The notes under the pieces were generated by a model, which saw only the letters and a program-made list of their open reading frames with translations, searched no databases and was not told the DNA's origin. Source: Clostridium facile (GTDB taxonomy: Bacteria > Bacillota > Clostridia > Oscillospirales > Ruminococcaceae). From it: a DNA stretch of 64,000 bases. Below, in pieces: positions 26,300 through 34,452 of this stretch; positions within the stretch are counted from its first letter, which is position 1, and the number at the start of each line of letters is the position of its first letter. A program made the translations under genes and the position numbers. The DNA is taken from contig NZ_JACOQK010000001.1 in the NCBI RefSeq assembly GCF_014297275.1, positions 806,001 to 870,000 of the forward strand. Direction: 5' to 3'.

Positions 26300-26770
26300 A
26301 TGAAACAATTAAAAACAAAAATTTTATCCGCATGTCTCGCTTCTGTTATGCTAGTGTCAACTACAGCAACAACGGTTTATGCGGCAGAACCACAACAAAC
26401 CAGCCAAACATTTGTATGCAATGGGAACACAGAAGAAGTAACCCCATACTTGGATTATCTGAATCAGGTGTGGTGCGATATCAGCTACAATAATAACACG
26501 TTTACAGGAAGCGGAAATTATGTTTCGTTCAGCTCAAACAAAATCGTACAGAATGTTTACATAGAAAAATCCACCAACAATTCAAATTGGAGTGTCATGA
26601 GATCCAACAGCCGGACGTACAATCCTGGAAATGGAGCCAAAGTTTTATCCACGATATATTCCACATCAGTATCAGGATACTACCGGGCAAAGACAACTGT
26701 ACTTGTGTACAGCAGTTCTGGATCTATCGTAGAATCTGTAACTGTATACAGCAAAACCATCCATATTTAA
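26300..26770 (+). CDS. Secreted protein, DUF6147-like
   Basis: About 156 residues with a clear signal peptide (MKQLKTKILSACLASVMLVS, cleavage near VYA-AEP) and a beta-rich mature domain (YVSFSSNKIVQNVYIEKSTNNSNW, GYYRAKTTVLVY) resembling small secreted clostridial DUF6147 proteins. ATG 26300 is preceded by AAAGGTGAGG; an upstream GTG at 26291 is inside that site. It lies in the sigma/anti-sigma operon, so it is probably an envelope-stress or surface product. Function unknown. Confidence 0.65.
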   Translation: MKQLKTKILSACLASVMLVSTTATTVYAAEPQQTSQTFVCNGNTEEVTPYLDYLNQVWCDISYNNNTFTGSGNYVSFSSNKIVQNVYIEKSTNNSNWSVMRSNSRTYNPGNGAKVLSTIYSTSVSGYYRAKTTVLVYSSSGSIVESVTVYSKTIHI

Positions 26771-26792
26771 GGAAAGGCTCTGGAGCGAACAA

Positions 26793-27716
26793 ATGGAATA
26801 CCATGAAATTGAGTCTTTAAAATTAGAAAAAGAAAAAACAGCTCTGATAGCCTCCTATTCCCAGACTTATAACGCTCAAACAAAGTGTTATTATCAAATG
26901 AATGAAATCCAATATGAATTGCGGAAAGTCATTCAAAAAGGGTATGATACATTTTTGTGTATGTGCCATAACGCCTTTGAAATAAGCTGTGCAAAAGAGT
27001 TGCTGGAACTAAAAAAGGATTATCCCATTAAGGTATATTTTGTCTGTTTAAAAAAGAAAAATATAGAAATGGTTTCCTGGCGGAATTTTGTGAACCAAAC
27101 AGATTTCGTGTCTATACAGGAGAAAATGGATGGCAGCTATTATTTCACTGAGAATCAAAACTATTATAATTACACAAAGTTTTTGGATTCTGTAGTTCAA
27201 AAGGTATCGTGTATTATTGGGAATTTTGCTCTGTCAAATCTCGTCGTATCTACTATTGTAAAGCTGGCGAAAGAATACCATTGTTCTTTTATTAATATTT
27301 TTGATGATCGCAGTAAATCTGATATTGGCAATGGGCTGCATTACGATCTACTATTTAATTCTGGTTTTGATGAAGATTTTCAGAAATCATTAAAGCTATG
27401 TTATAGTTACCATTATGGCAAAATGATTCGGGAAAATGTTCTTAAGAGCCAAGAATATAACGAAATACAGAATGAAAATTATCAGATCATACAGCAATTA
27501 TCCAGAATGGATATCACGATGAAAGAAATAAAAAGGTTAGCGGTCATCTATGATAGTAATCAAGTACATATCTTAAAATTAATTGCCCAGGCCGCGAATG
27601 ATATTGCCCAAAATGTGACTCAATCAGACATAACGGCGATGGCTAAGAATCGTAAAAGAAGTAGGAAAAAAAGGAATACAGACAATGAAAATCAAATGTC
27701 TTTCTCAAAGAAATAA
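26793..27716 (+). CDS. Unknown protein, distant SLOG/DUF1273-like resemblance
   Basis: A 307-residue soluble protein. The N-terminal half has a Rossmann-like rhythm similar to YpsA/DUF1273: a helix YELRKVIQKGYDTFLCMCHNAFEISCAKELLELKKDYPIKVYFVCL followed by strands and acidic turns. The C-terminal part (residues ~225-307) is helical and very basic (NRKRSRKKRN). The usual Gly-rich nucleotide-binding loop is not evident. It is paralogous to the next gene, whose start overlaps this 3' end by 32 bases. Function unknown; nucleotide-derived ligand sensing is only a possibility. Confidence 0.55.
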   Translation: MEYHEIESLKLEKEKTALIASYSQTYNAQTKCYYQMNEIQYELRKVIQKGYDTFLCMCHNAFEISCAKELLELKKDYPIKVYFVCLKKKNIEMVSWRNFVNQTDFVSIQEKMDGSYYFTENQNYYNYTKFLDSVVQKVSCIIGNFALSNLVVSTIVKLAKEYHCSFINIFDDRSKSDIGNGLHYDLLFNSGFDEDFQKSLKLCYSYHYGKMIRENVLKSQEYNEIQNENYQIIQQLSRMDITMKEIKRLAVIYDSNQVHILKLIAQAANDIAQNVTQSDITAMAKNRKRSRKKRNTDNENQMSFSKK

Positions 27717-28437
27717 AAAGAAAACTGTTCTTTTTGCGCTTCCATATTTCAGTGGATACAATCTCAATTATACCACAAAATATGATCCAGAAATCTATTT
27801 AGATGCTATGAATTATGCAATTCAAAGCTGCATTGAGCAAGGAAAATGTATATTTTTAAGCCAATGCAGAAACGAGTTGGAATTCCAATTCTGCTTACAG
27901 GTAATACAATTTAAAAAAGAATATCCCAAAACTAAAATAGTCTTTATTACAAATGATTGGAGCAGTAAAGAAAAAAAGAAAACACATGATTTACAACAGT
28001 TTGATGGATGGTTAAACCTATATGAAGAATATAAAAATGATGATGATTTTCAAAAATATTTGCTCAGTGTATCATCTACATTAATTGGGGTGTTTAGGGA
28101 CTATGAGTTAAAAACAAGACAGCTATGTAAAATCGCAAAGGCGAAACAAATAGAAATCATAAATTTAATTCAAGATGACAAAGAACCGATAAATAAAAGA
28201 GCGGTATTGCAGGATATCCAAGTAATATTCGGAACAAATGTTGATTCCGAAAAAATAGCAAAGAATACTAAAATTCAATGCTTAATGAATGATAGAAGAA
28301 AAATACTTAATGGGATGAGCAATTCGAAGAACATAGAACAAAGAGTTTTGCTATCCAAGATTCAAAAATTACATAATATACACAAAGAACTACAAAGAGA
28401 AATCAGTGGTTATTATTTTTTATCCAACATAAAGTAA
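27685..28437 (+). CDS. Unknown protein paralogous to the preceding one
   Basis: A 250-residue protein sharing the layout of its neighbour: a strand with FALPYFSGYN, a helix ending CIEQGKCIFLSQCRNELEFQFCLQVIQFKKEYPKTKIVFI, then a region ending in helices. As in the neighbour, the pattern resembles a degenerate SLOG/DUF1273 fold. Translation is probably coupled because the start lies inside the upstream gene. Tandem paralogues suggest a heteromer. The operon ends with a strong terminator at 28452. No function was recognised. Confidence 0.55.
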   Translation: MKIKCLSQRNKKKTVLFALPYFSGYNLNYTTKYDPEIYLDAMNYAIQSCIEQGKCIFLSQCRNELEFQFCLQVIQFKKEYPKTKIVFITNDWSSKEKKKTHDLQQFDGWLNLYEEYKNDDDFQKYLLSVSSTLIGVFRDYELKTRQLCKIAKAKQIEIINLIQDDKEPINKRAVLQDIQVIFGTNVDSEKIAKNTKIQCLMNDRRKILNGMSNSKNIEQRVLLSKIQKLHNIHKELQREISGYYFLSNIK

Positions 28438-28451
28438 TATATTTTTTCAGA

Positions 28452-28480
28452 AGCGTATTGTTTACACAATACGCTTTTTT
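28452..28480 (+). terminator. Terminator of the sigma/anti-sigma operon
   Basis: AGCGTATTG (28452-28460) pairs with CAATACGCT (28467-28475), followed by TTTTTT. It lies 14 bases after the last gene of the operon starting at 25049. Confidence 0.85.
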
Positions 28481-28534
28481 AATGCAAATAGTAGTATCCA
28501 AAATTCTTTCTTAATATTCACAAATCGGCACATA

Positions 28535-28563
28535 TTTACAATCGTTGTTGTTCGTGTTATGAT
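28535..28563 (+). promoter_or_regulatory. Promoter of the leader peptide and ICE sigma gene
   Basis: TTTACA (28535-28540) and TATGAT (28558-28563) are separated by 17 bases, close to the vegetative consensus. It lies 57 bases before the leader peptide ATG. Confidence 0.65.
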
Positions 28564-28620
28564 AGATAAAATATTCATATTGCAATAATTGGTTTATGAC
28601 AAATATGAAGGGCTCTGAGG

Positions 28621-28680
28621 ATGAAAAAGGAAAGAATACGAAAAATAAAATCTCATATTGCATACCTGGTTGATCCATAA
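28621..28680 (+). CDS. Leader peptide of a putative attenuator
   Basis: A 19-codon frame encoding MKKERIRKIKSHIAYLVDP. AAGGG lies 8 bases upstream and a good promoter 57 bases upstream. The last codons form the left arm of a terminator hairpin (28662-28698). This is the layout of translation-controlled attenuators in conjugative transposons and resistance genes, where ribosome position decides whether the terminator forms. No protein function is expected. Confidence 0.55.
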   Translation: MKKERIRKIKSHIAYLVDP

Positions 28681-28700
28681 GTCAATCGGGTATTTTTTTT
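28662..28700 (+). terminator. First attenuator terminator, overlaps leader peptide
   Basis: ATACCTGGTTGA pairs with TCAATCGGGTAT around an 8-9 base loop and is followed by eight T residues. It overlaps the leader stop codon, so translation of the leader would disturb it. Confidence 0.65.
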
Positions 28701-28781
28701 GCAAAATTTGTAGATTTTCTTCGTTTATGATCTAATGCATTTCACATTAGGTCTTAAGAGCTCTTCAAAGAATCATAGTAT

Positions 28782-28837
28782 AGAAACCAATATCAAGTGT
28801 GCTCTCGGTAAACTTGGTATTGGTTTCTATGCTTTTT
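28782..28837 (+). terminator. Second terminator before the ICE sigma gene
   Basis: A long stem: AGAAACCAATA with downstream TATTGGTTTCT, extended by CAAGT/ACTTG, and followed by TTTTTT at 28833-28838. It is the second barrier between the promoter at 28535 and the sigma gene at 28917, so expression of that gene requires read-through. Confidence 0.75.
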
Positions 28838-28916
28838 TACGAAAATATAGCTACGGATGTCGTGACCCTCCGTCAATGAAATTTTCTAAAGAAATTTTAT
28901 TGATGGAGGTTTTATT

Positions 28917-29426
28917 ATGAATAATTATCGTAAAAGCGACTATGCAGTAAACAAATTCAGTGAAGGGATCGTATATCGTTTTAACAGTGAAACGATTGAG
29001 GTTACATTGGAAGATTACCTAAAAGAGAACCCAGGCAAAACTGAACAAGATTTTCAGAAATTGAAAGCTATATCAGACCAAATTTATTATGAACAATCCA
29101 AAACAGACCATAGAGTTACAAAGAAAAATGTTTCGATTCATCGATTGGAAGAAACAAATCTTTGCTCCAAGGATACATTAGAAGATACTTACATAGAACA
29201 GCTGGAAAAAGAATTGGCATTCCAATCAGCGTCTGAATTATTAAAAGATAGCTCCTTAACGGATATTCAAAAAAGGCGTTTCCTTCTACACATTATTTAT
29301 GGCCTTTCTACCCGCCAAATTGCCAAACAGGAAGGTGTTCATCAGAATGCAGTGTGGAAAAGTATTTATACGGCTACAAAAAAATTGAAAAAAATATTTT
29401 TTGATGGGTGGTCACCCCGTGGTTAA
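28917..29426 (+). CDS. ICE-type sigma-70-like factor
   Basis: A 169-residue protein of the sigma-like type found next to recombinase genes in clostridial conjugative elements. The N-terminal part (YAVNKFSEGIVYRF, ITLEDYL-like segment) is followed by a charged linker. A C-terminal region-4-like helix-turn-helix is present (FLLHIIYGLSTRQIAKQEGVHQNAVWKSIYTATKKLKK). TGGAGG lies upstream. Preceded by a leader peptide and two terminators, so it is probably tightly controlled. A fragment of a second copy lies at 15882-15985. It probably activates transfer or excision genes. Confidence 0.75.
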   Translation: MNNYRKSDYAVNKFSEGIVYRFNSETIEVTLEDYLKENPGKTEQDFQKLKAISDQIYYEQSKTDHRVTKKNVSIHRLEETNLCSKDTLEDTYIEQLEKELAFQSASELLKDSSLTDIQKRRFLLHIIYGLSTRQIAKQEGVHQNAVWKSIYTATKKLKKIFFDGWSPRG

Positions 29427-29439
29427 AAGTGCATTGGGT

Positions 29440-29748
29440 GAGGAAACAATTTCTCACAGCACTTTGACAACTGAATATCAATATATACAGTACGTAACTT
29501 TTGTCGTTGTGGAAGCAACAAGCTGTTTGGGGTAGCGTCCAAAAAAGCGATGACAGGCAAAAGAGATAATGATACACCAGCCTGAGGGCTGCTGGGTGAT
29601 GAGCGCAGGGGTGCAATTCCCGTGAGAGGTATGCTAGACCCGCTGTATATATTCCTGAGTCGTTAGGGTGTCGAGGACAAATAAACGAAAAAAGATAAAA
29701 TGAAACAATAAAAAATGGCAGTTTGTGAATAATAAGCTGCCATTTTTG
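29440..29748 (+). ncRNA. Candidate structured RNA between sigma and mazF genes
   Basis: About 300 bases without a convincing reading frame but with many short complementary segments, such as GTGAGGAAAC..TTTCTCAC at 29448-29478, CAGCCTGAGGGCTG near 29578 and GGGGTGCAATTCCCG near 29608. The stretch ends in a strong terminator: AAAAATGGCAG (29711-29721) with CTGCCATTTTT (29737-29747). The terminator sits only 25 bases before mazF, so it ends a separate transcript. I could not match it to a known RNA class; a transfer origin or recombinase site is an alternative. Confidence 0.4.
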
Positions 29749-29772
29749 TGTTTACTTATTAGGAGGACATAA

Positions 29773-30123
29773 ATGATAAAAGAAGTAAAACGTGGAGAAA
29801 TCTATTTTGCAGATTTAGAGCCAACCCGTGGATCAGAACAAGGCGGATGTCGTCCCGTACTGATCATACAAAATGATAAAGGGAACCATTATAGTCCAAC
29901 GACCATAATAGCGGCAATTACCAGCCGACGAGGCAGTCATTTGGCAACACATGTCTACATACCAAAAGGACATTTAAATAGAAAGTCATTTGTCATGTTG
30001 GAACAAATACGGACAGTGGATAAAATGCGTTTGATTAATTTGATGAGTACATTGGACGAACATACAATGAAAAAAGTTGAGGAAGCGTTGTTGATTAGCA
30101 TAGGTTTACTTCCATCTGAGTGA
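29773..30123 (+). CDS. mazF: MazF/PemK-family endoribonuclease toxin
   Basis: A 116-residue mRNA interferase. The family start VKRGEIYFADLEPTRGSEQGGCRPVLIIQND is present, with the conserved GSEQGG loop. TTIIAAITSR and SFVMLEQIRTVDK contain the typical substrate-binding and catalytic positions. Length is normal. AGGAGGACATAA precedes the ATG. No antitoxin gene is visible directly upstream, where a terminated RNA-like region lies instead. The 51-residue gene just downstream could be an unusual partner. It may act in stabilising the element. Confidence 0.9.
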   Translation: MIKEVKRGEIYFADLEPTRGSEQGGCRPVLIIQNDKGNHYSPTTIIAAITSRRGSHLATHVYIPKGHLNRKSFVMLEQIRTVDKMRLINLMSTLDEHTMKKVEEALLISIGLLPSE

Positions 30124-30143
30124 ATATATGAGAGGAGATAGTT

Positions 30144-30299
30144 ATGGATAAACAAAGGGCAATGAATTATTCTTCTATCTATTACAGCATAAGTTTATTG
30201 AATAAATTATCTGAGATGAATTTACTTACTTCCACAGAATATCATGACATCATAAAAATGATCATGAGTCATTACGGTGAAAAACTTTTTTATGTCTAA
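30144..30299 (+). CDS. Small protein upstream of recombinases, SHOCT-like
   Basis: A 51-residue protein with start MDKQRAMNYSSIYYSISLL and a segment KLSEMNLLTSTEYHDIIKMI resembling the SHOCT pattern (a short helix, then LLT..EY..I). It ends GEKLFYV. GAGAGGAG lies 8 bases before the ATG. Short proteins of this type regularly precede serine recombinase genes in clostridial elements and may modulate recombination. The position directly after mazF leaves an antitoxin role open. Function unknown. Confidence 0.6.
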   Translation: MDKQRAMNYSSIYYSISLLNKLSEMNLLTSTEYHDIIKMIMSHYGEKLFYV

Positions 30300-30349
30300 A
30301 CTGATAACTTTTTTATTTTTGCTGGATGTATCTGAACTCTTGTGGTAGT

Positions 30350-30384
30350 GTGTTGGTTGCCACAAAACAGGTGGCAACCAACAC
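30350..30384. promoter_or_regulatory. Perfect 14-bp inverted repeat before the recombinase operon
   Basis: GTGTTGGTTGCCAC (30350-30363) and GTGGCAACCAACAC (30371-30384) are separated by AAAACAG. It ends 15 bases before the first recombinase ATG and just before the RBS (AAAGGAG), with no T-run. It could be an operator, a recombinase binding site or an RNA hairpin limiting translation. Confidence 0.65.
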
Positions 30385-30399
30385 AACAGAAAGGAGAAA

Positions 30400-31941
30400 A
30401 TGATGAAAACCGTAACAGAACTACTCACTGACAAAGAGACAGTACAACCATGTAAATTAGCTGCATATTGCCGTGTTTCCAGCAACTCTGAAGATCAAAT
30501 ACATTCATTGGCAGCGCAAATACAATATTATACCAATTACATCAAGGATCATCCTGAATATGTACTAGTGGATATTTATGCGGATGAGGGATTGAGTGGA
30601 ACCTGTATGAACAAACGTGATGAATTAAACCGCTTATTAACTGACTGTAAGAAAGGAAATATTGATCGAATCATTACAAAATCGGTATCACGTTTCGCAC
30701 GAAATACACAGGATCTATTGATTGTATTGCGTATGTTAAAAGAGTATGGGATTGCGATCTACTTTGAAAAAGAGGGAATTGATAGTAATAAGCTAAACTC
30801 AGAAATGATCGTAACATTTCCCGGAATGATTGCGCAACAGGAATCCCAGAGTATATCAGAAAACATGCGTTGGAGTTATAAAAAACGTATGGAATCAGGT
30901 GATTTCAATTGTTGCCGACCAGCGTATGGCTTTGATATGAAGGAAAACAAGTTAATCGTCAATAACGTAGAAAAACAAATTGTTCAACAGATCTTCAATA
31001 TGTATTTGCAAGGGTTTGGTAAACAAGCGATTGCAAATAGTTTGAATAATAATAACATCTGTAAAAGGTATGGAAATAAGAAATGGTATAGTTCTACCAT
31101 TACTTATATTTTAAATAACGAAAGATATATAGGTAATGCATTACTTCAAAAAATGTACACTACAACTACATTACCATTTCGAAAAATTAAAAATAAAGGA
31201 GAAATGCCTCAATACTATGTTGAAAATAGCAATCCATCCATTATAACTAAACCAATTTATGAAAGTGTTAAGCAACTACAAAAATTTAGAATGCAAGATA
31301 ATAAAGCGGGAAAGAGAAAGCAATATCCTTTAAGCGGAATAATTCGATGTGTAGATTGTGGTCATACTTATCGCAGGCAGATTGTACGAAAAATTGCTTA
31401 TTGGCTATGTTCCTATAAAGCAGCAGGAAGAACAGATTGCAAAAGTAAATGGATTCGTGAAAATGATATTTATCATACATTTAGTAAGTTGGTTTTTAAA
31501 TTAGCAATGCATAGGAAATATATTTTAATCAGTTTAGTTCATCAAATGGAATGTATACAATATAAAACAAATGAAAATCAAAAAGCAACGCATTTGATAG
31601 ATCAAAAAATTGCTGATTTGAGTTCACAGAATCATGTTATTTCAAAGCTATATAATAAGGGAATTCTAAATACAATAGAATTTACAGAACAATCCTCAAA
31701 AATCAATAATCAAATCAATCAGCTTCGAATAGAACGACGTAAAAATATATCGAATAACAAGGACGAAAAGCAACTGAATGAATTAAAAGAATTGAACGAG
31801 TTGTTAGAACATTATCAATTATATCATTTTGATGAGAATTTATTTTCACAAATAGTAGATAAAATAGTGGTACTCAATCAAAATGAGTTGAAATTCACCT
31901 TAATCGGAGGGCTTACGTTAACTGAGAAAATTGATGAGTGA
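30400..31941 (+). CDS. Large serine recombinase 1
   Basis: A 513-residue serine recombinase. The catalytic domain begins KLAAYCRVSS (nucleophile Ser within YCRVSS), then ITKSVSRFARN and EGIDS. The recombinase domain follows (RPAYGFDMKENKLIVN, KWYSSTITYILNNERYIGNALLQ). A zinc ribbon (CVDCGHTYRR..WLCSYK) and a coiled coil lie in the C-terminus. Complete and likely active. It is the first of three adjacent recombinase-family genes, presumably the integration/excision machinery of the ICE. AAAGGAG precedes the start. Confidence 0.92.
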   Translation: MMKTVTELLTDKETVQPCKLAAYCRVSSNSEDQIHSLAAQIQYYTNYIKDHPEYVLVDIYADEGLSGTCMNKRDELNRLLTDCKKGNIDRIITKSVSRFARNTQDLLIVLRMLKEYGIAIYFEKEGIDSNKLNSEMIVTFPGMIAQQESQSISENMRWSYKKRMESGDFNCCRPAYGFDMKENKLIVNNVEKQIVQQIFNMYLQGFGKQAIANSLNNNNICKRYGNKKWYSSTITYILNNERYIGNALLQKMYTTTTLPFRKIKNKGEMPQYYVENSNPSIITKPIYESVKQLQKFRMQDNKAGKRKQYPLSGIIRCVDCGHTYRRQIVRKIAYWLCSYKAAGRTDCKSKWIRENDIYHTFSKLVFKLAMHRKYILISLVHQMECIQYKTNENQKATHLIDQKIADLSSQNHVISKLYNKGILNTIEFTEQSSKINNQINQLRIERRKNISNNKDEKQLNELKELNELLEHYQLYHFDENLFSQIVDKIVVLNQNELKFTLIGGLTLTEKIDE

Positions 31942-31955
31942 GGGAAGTAAAAGCT

Positions 31956-32810
31956 ATGAAAATTAGAAACATTCCATTTGGATATTGCTATCAAAATGGA
32001 TCTATCATCACACATCCGAAAGAAGAAAAAGTAATCAAGTTGATTTTTCACTCTTATTTAAATGGGGAATCGCTTCTAGCAATTTCAAATGAATTAAATT
32101 ATAAAAATATTGAATATATGCCTGGTACTACTAATTGGAATAAAGCCAAAGTAAAACGTATTATCGAAGATAAACGTTATACTGGACAACAAGGATATCC
32201 TTTAATTGTAGATACACTGTTATATGAGCAAGTACAAGAATTAAAACTAAAAAGAAATACACAGAAACAAATAAATCGTCAATCAGATATTTATCAGATT
32301 CAAGTTCCTGTATGCTGTTCTTATTGTGGTGGATTCATGAAAAGGATGCATAATTGCCGTATGAAATGTAAAGAAAAATGGATTTGTCAAAACAGGCAAT
32401 GTAAAAAAGAAGTTCAAATTAGTGACATAGATTTTATAAAAAGTATTTTAGAAATACTTAATACAATAATTTATAATCCAGATTTAATACAACAACCAAA
32501 AATTCAATTGATAGAATCTAAAAAAGTATGTCAATTAGAAAATGAAATTTTTCAAATGATCGAAGGGTATGATTTTAACAAAAAGATATTACAGCAAAAA
32601 GCATTGGAATGCGCTGCTATTAAATATAATAATTTGAGTTCTAATGAATACATTACTAATCAACTGAAAGCGGATTTTGAACAATCAAATCCGCTTTCAG
32701 TTTTTTCATCAGAACTGTTCCATAAAACGGTTAGAGCTATTCAATTTGATAAAAGCAATAAGGTGAACTTGATCTTAAAAAATGGTCAAGTAATTAACTC
32801 AAAGATGTGA
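31956..32810 (+). CDS. Recombinase-like protein lacking the catalytic domain
   Basis: About 284 residues that start directly in the recombinase DNA-binding domain (IPFGYCYQNGSIITHPKEEKVIKLIF, TNWNKAKVKRIIEDKRYTGQQGYP). A zinc ribbon (CCSYCGGFMKR..WICQNRQCKKE) and a helical tail follow. The entire N-terminal resolvase domain with its Ser nucleophile is absent. It lies between two full recombinases with almost no spacing. Such shortened middle proteins recur in clostridial three-recombinase sets, so this is probably a conserved accessory factor rather than decay. ATG 31956 is preferred over GTG 31938. Confidence 0.82.
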   Translation: MKIRNIPFGYCYQNGSIITHPKEEKVIKLIFHSYLNGESLLAISNELNYKNIEYMPGTTNWNKAKVKRIIEDKRYTGQQGYPLIVDTLLYEQVQELKLKRNTQKQINRQSDIYQIQVPVCCSYCGGFMKRMHNCRMKCKEKWICQNRQCKKEVQISDIDFIKSILEILNTIIYNPDLIQQPKIQLIESKKVCQLENEIFQMIEGYDFNKKILQQKALECAAIKYNNLSSNEYITNQLKADFEQSNPLSVFSSELFHKTVRAIQFDKSNKVNLILKNGQVINSKM

Positions 32811-32814
32811 TCAT

Positions 32815-34452
32815 ATGGAAAATAAACGGAAAATGAAAAAAACAGTACGGTATATTCCAGCCAAAACGAACCTTTCCGATCCAATCAATACAGGAACTAA
32901 AAAACTACGTGTGGCTGCTTACTGTAGAGTTTCAACCAAGGAAGAAGAACAATTAAATAGTTATGAGGTGCAGAGAAAGTATTATACAGAAAAAATTAAC
33001 AATGAACCGGAATGGGAACTGGTAGGGATATTCGCCGATAAAGGCATCACTGGCACAAGCGTCAAGAAACGTGATAAATTTTTGCAAATGATACGGATGT
33101 GCAAGCGGAATAAAATTGATTTGATTCTAACAAAGTCAATCTCCCGTTTTGCCAGAAACACTGTAGACTGCCTCCATTATGTTAGGTTGCTCAAAGAACT
33201 AAACGTAGATGTATTCTTTGAAGAACAAGGGCTTCATAGTATACAAAATGGATCTGAGTTTTATATCACCATATATGGAAGCATTGCTCAAAGTGAATCA
33301 GAGAATATCAGTGCAAACGTCCGGTGGGGTAAAGAACAAAGCGCAAGAAAGGGAAATGTTTCATTCCACTATAAAAATTTTCTTGGATATCGAAAAGGAG
33401 AGGATGGTCAGCCAGAAATTGATCCGGATCAAGCAGAAATTGTTAAAGAAATTTATCATCGCTTTCTGATGGGAGATAGTTTGAATAAAATAGCAAAATA
33501 TTTAACAGAGAAAAACATTCCAACGCCGGCTGGCAAAGAGATATGGCAAACCTCAACGATAAAATCAATTCTTAAAAATGAAAGATATAAAGGGGATGCG
33601 TTGCTCAATAAAACTTATGTAGTAGACTGCCTTAGTAAAAAAACAAAAATAAATTGTGGGGAGCGTCCCCAATATTATGTAGAAGATAACCATCCTGCCA
33701 TTATAGATAGAGCAACCTTCGGACGTGTCCAGGAAGAACTTGCGAGAAGATCTGGAAAACAGAAAGTAAAACGGGTAGGAACAAAAACGGAAAATGGAAA
33801 ATACTCAAGCAAATATGCGTTGACAGAATTACTCATCTGCGGAGAAAGTGGGACACCATATCGAAGATGTACATGGAATATACGAGGAAAACAGAAAATT
33901 GTTTGGCGTTGTATCAACCGACTAGATTTTGGAAAGAAATATTGCAAGAATTCGCCCAGTATGGAAGAAAGCAGTTTGCAAAATGCTATTATGAATGCTA
34001 TTGTAAAAATGGCAAAACAAAATGCAGATGTTTTAGAAGTATTAAAAATAAATATTGGAATGGGAATAGGGACAAGTAACTGTGGTGAAAGAAATAGGCT
34101 TAATCTACAAATTGAAATCGAAAAAATAGAATCTGAATTTAATTCAATTCTCTGCCAAATAACAGATGACATACAAGACAGAGAAACCAATGAAATGAAA
34201 TTGGAGAAATTGATCGCACAAAAACGAAAATTAGAAAAGCAGTTAGAAGAATGCCAGGAGCACGAAGAAAAACAGGAGAGAACAAATTCTCGATTGGAGG
34301 AAATAAGTAATACATTAAGCCGATTACAATACCAACCTATCGAATTTAATGACCAAATTGTCCGTCAGATATTAGAAAAAGTAGTAGTAGAATCGAAACA
34401 AAGAATCAGAATTGTATTTGTAGGGGGATATGAAGTGATACAAGAAGTTTGA
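32815..34452 (+). CDS. Large serine recombinase 3
   Basis: A 545-residue serine recombinase with a complete catalytic domain (RVAAYCRVSTKEEEQLNSYEVQ, LTKSISRFARNTVDCL), a recombinase domain (NFLGYRKGEDGQPEID, WQTSTIKSILKNERYKGDALL), a zinc-ribbon-like segment (LICGESGTPYRRCTWNI, WRCINR) and a long coiled coil (about residues 425-510). One Cys of the first zinc pair appears replaced (CGESG instead of CxxC). Likely the partner of recombinase 1 in integration. The ICE end should lie near its 3' side. Confidence 0.92.
   Translation: MENKRKMKKTVRYIPAKTNLSDPINTGTKKLRVAAYCRVSTKEEEQLNSYEVQRKYYTEKINNEPEWELVGIFADKGITGTSVKKRDKFLQMIRMCKRNKIDLILTKSISRFARNTVDCLHYVRLLKELNVDVFFEEQGLHSIQNGSEFYITIYGSIAQSESENISANVRWGKEQSARKGNVSFHYKNFLGYRKGEDGQPEIDPDQAEIVKEIYHRFLMGDSLNKIAKYLTEKNIPTPAGKEIWQTSTIKSILKNERYKGDALLNKTYVVDCLSKKTKINCGERPQYYVEDNHPAIIDRATFGRVQEELARRSGKQKVKRVGTKTENGKYSSKYALTELLICGESGTPYRRCTWNIRGKQKIVWRCINRLDFGKKYCKNSPSMEESSLQNAIMNAIVKMAKQNADVLEVLKINIGMGIGTSNCGERNRLNLQIEIEKIESEFNSILCQITDDIQDRETNEMKLEKLIAQKRKLEKQLEECQEHEEKQERTNSRLEEISNTLSRLQYQPIEFNDQIVRQILEKVVVESKQRIRIVFVGGYEVIQEV

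Larger units (their letters stand above)
1..34452. mobile_element. Integrative conjugative element, left end outside window
   Basis: The segment opens with relaxase and coupling-protein genes and closes with a set of three serine-recombinase-family genes. SOS-type genes, XRE/AbrB regulators, an ICE-type sigma factor and two cargo islands lie between. The order relaxase, toprim protein, VirD4, winged-helix, SRAP, Y-family polymerase is an arrangement known from clostridial ICEs. The left end is outside the window. The right end is placed after the last recombinase only because such enzymes usually lie at element ends; no attachment site could be identified. The stretch may be a composite of more than one element. 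Confidence 0.6.

Noticed and set aside
29440..29700. Cobalamin riboswitch or group I intron suggested by GGGGTGCAATTCCCG
   Set aside because: The short match lacks the other conserved boxes; kept only as an unclassified RNA candidate.
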